From NCBI RefSeq assembly GCF_006516955.1, contig NZ_VHLG01000002.1:310001-374000 (forward strand): 64,000 bases of DNA, read 5' to 3'. Position 1 is the first letter of the stretch, and the number at the start of each line of letters is the position of its first letter. Below are positions 61,839-64,000 of the stretch, piece by piece. The notes beneath the pieces are model-generated. The model ran no database searches. It was not told the origin of the DNA and was given only the letters and a program-made list of their open reading frames with translations. The DNA comes from Martelella alba. GTDB taxonomy: Bacteria > Pseudomonadota > Alphaproteobacteria > Rhizobiales > Rhizobiaceae. Made by a program: the position numbers and the translations under genes.

Positions 61839-62774
61839 ATGAGCAACTCAGTTTTCAAGGGATGCATGCCAGCGCTGATGACGCCCTGCCATGCCGATCG
61901 CACGCCGGATTTCGATGCACTTGCTGAAAAGGGCAAGGAGCTTATTGCTCTCGGCATGTCTGCCGTTGTCTATTGCGGCTCGATGGGCGACTGGCCGCTT
62001 TTAAGCGATGAGCAACGCCAGCAAGGCGTCGAAGCTCTCGTCAAGGCCGGCGTTCCCGTGATTGTCGGCACGGGCGCCGTCAACACCAAATCGGCAGCAA
62101 GCCATGCAGCCCATGCTGCCAAAGTCGGTGCCAAGGGCCTGATGCTGATCCCGCGGGTTTTATCGCGCGGCTCCTCGCTCAGCGCGCAGAAGGCGCATTT
62201 TTCCGCATTGCTGGAGGCCGGCGCAGGCCTGCCTGCCGTGATCTACAACAGCCCCTATTATGGCTTTGCGACCCGCGCCGAACTCTTCTTCGAACTGCGC
62301 GCCAAACACGCCAATCTCGTCGGCTTCAAGGAGTTCGGTGGTAAGGCCGACATGACCTATGCGGCAGAAAACATCACCACCGGTGACGATACGCTGAGCC
62401 TGATGATCGGCGTCGACACCGGCGTCTTCCATGGCTTCGTCAATTGCGGAGCCGTCGGCGCGATTACCGGTATTGGCAACGCCCTGCCGCGCGAAGTCCT
62501 GCATCTCGTCACGCTTTGCGAAAAGGCTGCCACCGGCGATGCAGCCGCCCGCCGCGAGGCAAAAGAGTTGGAAGACGCGCTGATGGTGCTGTCGACTTAT
62601 GATGAAGGCCCTGACCTGGTCCTGCATTATAAATATCTGATGGTGCTGAACGGTGATGAGAAATACCGCCTGCACTTCAATGAAAGCGATGCACTGAGCC
62701 CCTCTCAGCAGCGCCATCTCGAAAACCAGTACGCCCTGTTCAAGGCCTGGTACGCGTCGCGCTATCCGGCCTGA
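61839..62774 (+). CDS. DapA-family aldolase/lyase (dihydrodipicolinate synthase-like)
   Basis: 311 residues from the ATG at 61839; the longer open frame upstream covers the terminator and operator and is not coding. The Schiff-base Lys is in LVGFKEFGGKAD near 164, the conserved Tyr in VIYNSPYYGFATR near 133, and the carboxylate-binding loop is YCGSMGDWPLL, where classic DapA has GTTGE. These point to a family member acting on another 2-keto or hydroxy acid. It follows dgcNA after a terminator, with its own operator-like site, so it is separately controlled. A minus-strand terminator-like hairpin (61803-61818) lies in its leader. Confidence 0.83.
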   Translation: MSNSVFKGCMPALMTPCHADRTPDFDALAEKGKELIALGMSAVVYCGSMGDWPLLSDEQRQQGVEALVKAGVPVIVGTGAVNTKSAASHAAHAAKVGAKGLMLIPRVLSRGSSLSAQKAHFSALLEAGAGLPAVIYNSPYYGFATRAELFFELRAKHANLVGFKEFGGKADMTYAAENITTGDDTLSLMIGVDTGVFHGFVNCGAVGAITGIGNALPREVLHLVTLCEKAATGDAAARREAKELEDALMVLSTYDEGPDLVLHYKYLMVLNGDEKYRLHFNESDALSPSQQRHLENQYALFKAWYASRYPA

Positions 62775-62785
62775 CAGAACGGGCC

Positions 62786-62824
62786 GGCATGACATCAGCA
62801 GAAGGGGGCAAGGTTTGTCAGCAG
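62786..62824. repeat. Remnant (one end) of the MITE-like repeat
   Basis: GGCATGAC...GAAGGGGGCAAGG then TTTGTCAGCAG (62814-62824) matches the right end of copy A (7802-7839). The rest of the element is missing. It follows directly after the DapA-like gene. Confidence 0.7.
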
Positions 62825-62878
62825 GCTGGGGCCGACCCGGTTCAACGCGACGGCACCGGCGACACTGCCTTCAATTTA

Positions 62879-63030
62879 CGCAGCGTCAGACATGACTTTC
62901 GCCCAGCCTTGCGCTGAGTGCATAGACGCCTTGCAGCAAAGCCACTGCCTCGTCGATGAGACCTTCGCTATATGTCAGTCAACACAGATTGATGAGCAAC
63001 AGACTAGGTTGCTCAAGAGACGGAGATTTT
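62879..63030 (+). repeat. 152-base leader repeat, copy 1, upstream of DUF1127 gene
   Basis: Aligns without gaps to 63849-64000 (offset 970) with about 11 differences. It contains the conserved hairpin GAGCAA/TTGCTC (62994-63014) and the CGGAG ribosome binding site, and ends three bases before the ATG at 63034. It is therefore promoter plus 5' UTR of the DUF1127 gene. Confidence 0.9.
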
Positions 63031-63033
63031 ACG

Positions 63034-63177
63034 ATGGGCATGGCACGTTCCTTCAACAACTGGGTGAAGTATCGTCAGACCGTCAGCGAGCTCGACCGCA
63101 TGTCGACACGGGAACTGTCGGATCTCGGCATCAACCGCGAAGATATTCGCCGCGTCGCCCGCAAGGCTTCGTTCTAA
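63034..63177 (+). CDS. DUF1127 small protein (CcaF1-like)
   Basis: 47 residues: MARSFNNWVKYRQT..., LDRMSTRELSDLGINREDI, and RRVARKASF. This is a complete DUF1127 domain, rich in Arg/Lys, without a signal or membrane segment. The ATG at 63034 has CGGAG 10 bases upstream; a second ATG lies two codons in. In Rhodobacter the DUF1127 protein CcaF1 is encoded with the CcsR sRNAs and binds RNA; the same gene order is seen here, because three CCTCCTCCC-loop hairpins follow the stop directly. Role by analogy: RNA turnover under stress. Confidence 0.92.
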   Translation: MGMARSFNNWVKYRQTVSELDRMSTRELSDLGINREDIRRVARKASF

Positions 63178-63184
63178 GCTTCCC

Positions 63185-63330
63185 CCCGGCCTTCAGGGCC
63201 GGGACATCAATTCGTTGCGACGCACTCCTCCTCCCAGCGTCGCCTCGATATGGTTGACGATACTCCTCCTCCCAATCGTCAATCAACCCAATGACGCCCA
63301 CCGGATCCTCCTCCCCCGGTGGGCGTTTTG
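63185..63330 (+). ncRNA. CcsR/cuckoo-type sRNA with three anti-Shine-Dalgarno loops
   Basis: Four consecutive hairpins follow the DUF1127 stop. The first is CCCGGCC/GGCCGGG (63185-63203). The second has stem GCGACGC/GCGTCGC (63217-63243), the third TTGACGAT/ATCGTCAA (63254-63282), both with the same 13-base loop ACTCCTCCTCCCA. The fourth has stem CGCCCACCGG/CCGGTGGGCG (63295-63325), loop ATCCTCCTCCC, and TTTT after it, so it is also the terminator. The unpaired CCUCCUCCC can pair with Shine-Dalgarno sequences. The arrangement equals that of CcsR RNAs cut from a DUF1127 mRNA in Rhodobacter. Confidence 0.88.
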
Positions 63331-63391
63331 CTATTCTACGGACGTCATTCACGGGTTGCGTCGCATGGCTGGCAGGTCAGGCAGGCGAATG

Positions 63392-63619
63392 TCATGAGGC
63401 CCCGCGCCGATTGGCAAGCCGGCGGATTTCCTGCTCGTGAAGCTCCTTGATTTTCTGCTCATTCTCTTCTCGCTGTCGTTCTTCCTGCTCCCGCGTTGCC
63501 TCTGCCCGCGCCGCCGCCGCGGCCCGTTCCTGAGCCTCTCTATCCCGGCGCAACTGCTCGCGCGCCGCGGTATCGATGGACCTTGACCGGGATCTATCGC
63601 CATAAGGCTGAATTGCCAT
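63392..63619 (-). CDS. Small charged coiled-coil protein, hypothetical
   Basis: 75 residues from the ATG at 63619 with GGGAG 10 bases upstream; an ATG 15 bases earlier is possible. After a short start (MAIQPYGDRSRSRS) nearly the whole protein is one Arg/Glu/Ala-rich helix, for example RDREAQERAAAAARAEAT and EENEQKIKELHEQEIRRLA. Family not recognised. Low GC-skewed codon choice is not decisive, so it is only a probable gene. Confidence 0.5.
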   Translation of the reverse strand: MAIQPYGDRSRSRSIDTAAREQLRRDREAQERAAAAARAEATREQEERQREENEQKIKELHEQEIRRLANRRGAS

Positions 63620-63848
63620 TTCAAAAGCTCCCATAGATTACACTTCCACGACCGTAGCCATTGAAACCGCGATAAAAAATTCTTTAATTTTAATGATGCG
63701 ACCGCAGCTGGAACTGAAAATAAAGGACTTGTGTCACGCGCTCCGCCATGCCCTGCGCGGGATATGAGCGAAATATGGCTTTCTCAAATCCACGATCACC
63801 GACAGCGCCTGGCCACAGGGCAGCTCGGGAGGGGCTGCCTGCGTTTTG
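63620..63848. other. Intergenic region before second leader copy
   Basis: About 230 bases. A minus-strand frame at 63690-63923 is open but runs through the leader repeat and is not accepted as a gene. Nothing else recognised. Confidence 0.4.
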
Positions 63849-64000
63849 CGCAGTGTCAGGCGTGGCTTTCACCCAGCCTTGCGCTGAGTGCATAGACGCC
63901 TTGCGGCAAAGCCACTGCCTCACCGATGAGACCTTCGCTATATGTCAGTCAATACAGATTGGTGAGCAACAGACTAGCTTGCTCAAGAGACGGAGATTTT
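63849..64000 (+). repeat. 152-base leader repeat, copy 2, at window end
   Basis: Second copy of 62879-63030, with the GAGCAA/TTGCTC hairpin and CGGAG site preserved. The window ends exactly where copy 1 has four more bases before its start codon, so a second DUF1127 gene is expected to start just outside. Confidence 0.85.

Noticed and set aside
63349-63624. Alternative 91-codon minus-strand frame overlapping the charged coiled-coil gene
   Set aside because: Composition is irregular and without family likeness; the frame at 63392-63619 gives a coherent helix and has a ribosome binding site.
63690-63923. Minus-strand 77-codon frame near the window end
   Set aside because: Overlaps the leader repeat of the opposite strand; the same frame in copy 1 is not maintained as a gene.
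1-64000. CRISPR arrays, prophage, integrase, rRNA or transposase genes
   Set aside because: None seen; the only repeats are the MITE-like family, the glyS 5' duplication, the DUF1127 leader and a short direct repeat at 49709.

Overview
The window looks like a chromosomal segment of an alphaproteobacterium of the order Hyphomicrobiales (Rhizobiales). Supporting signs are the recF-moeB pairing, a membrane-bound ferritin gene (mbfA) behind an ICE/Irr-type box, DUF6101, split glyQ/glyS genes, the ispB-TPR-ispE-moaB block, and a DUF1127 gene followed by an RNA with CCTCCTCCC loops. Base composition is fairly even and GC-rich apart from a short AT-rich patch near 2240-2400. No phage, insertion sequence with transposase, CRISPR array or rRNA was seen. 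The genus cannot be fixed from the sequence alone.

Layout. 1-6.2 kb: 3' part of dnaJ, two genes for secreted low-complexity proteins, recF, slyX, moeB. 6.2-9.7 kb: a sulfur-detoxification pair (DUF442 phosphatase-like protein and ETHE1-type metallo-hydrolase) and a GH13 sugar phosphorylase. 10-13.4 kb: a LuxR/LuxI quorum-sensing locus with a 57-residue downstream gene, a glyoxalase-related protein, an ArsR regulator and tRNA-Phe. 13.5-22.3 kb: arginase, a GGDEF/EAL protein, MbfA, a glycine-betaine-type Rieske monooxygenase pair and a secreted pectate lyase. 22.6-32 kb: sua5, an FAD-linked oxidase, DUF6101, ubiA, cfa, a LysR regulator divergent from an SHMT-like enzyme, and a MATE pump. 32.2-40.2 kb: a BMP-type nucleoside ABC transporter with a purine-deaminase-like amidohydrolase, facing a cytidine deaminase-creatininase pair. 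40.5-47.8 kb: glyS and glyQ separated by DUF2207, aroA and lemA. 47.9-59.2 kb: putP, sppA, a TrmN6-like methyltransferase, DUF2007, ispB, a TPR protein, ispE, moaB, a glycosyltransferase, a PA0069-type radical SAM protein, rnhB and tRNA-Pro. 59.6-64 kb: D-glutamate catabolism genes dgcN-dgcA, a DapA-like lyase, and a DUF1127 / anti-Shine-Dalgarno sRNA module whose leader is repeated at the very end of the window.

How the genes fit together. Several units point to life on plant- or marine-derived organic matter with stress control: pectate lyase; uptake and use of proline, glycine betaine, D-glutamate and nucleosides; iron export under Irr; persulfide oxidation; and acyl-homoserine-lactone signalling.

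The least ordinary observations are these. (1) A DUF1127 gene is followed by three hairpins that each expose a TCCTCCTCCC-type loop, and its 152-base leader is repeated 970 bases further on. (2) A family of about 200-bp elements (three full copies and one remnant) has CTGCTGACAAA terminal inverted repeats, and each full copy sits between two direct copies of a terminator-like hairpin that is specific to that locus. (3) A 45-base duplication of the start of glyS creates a 42-codon upstream reading frame ending inside the third codon of glyS. (4) Many strong dyads lie just upstream of single genes and are good operator candidates.
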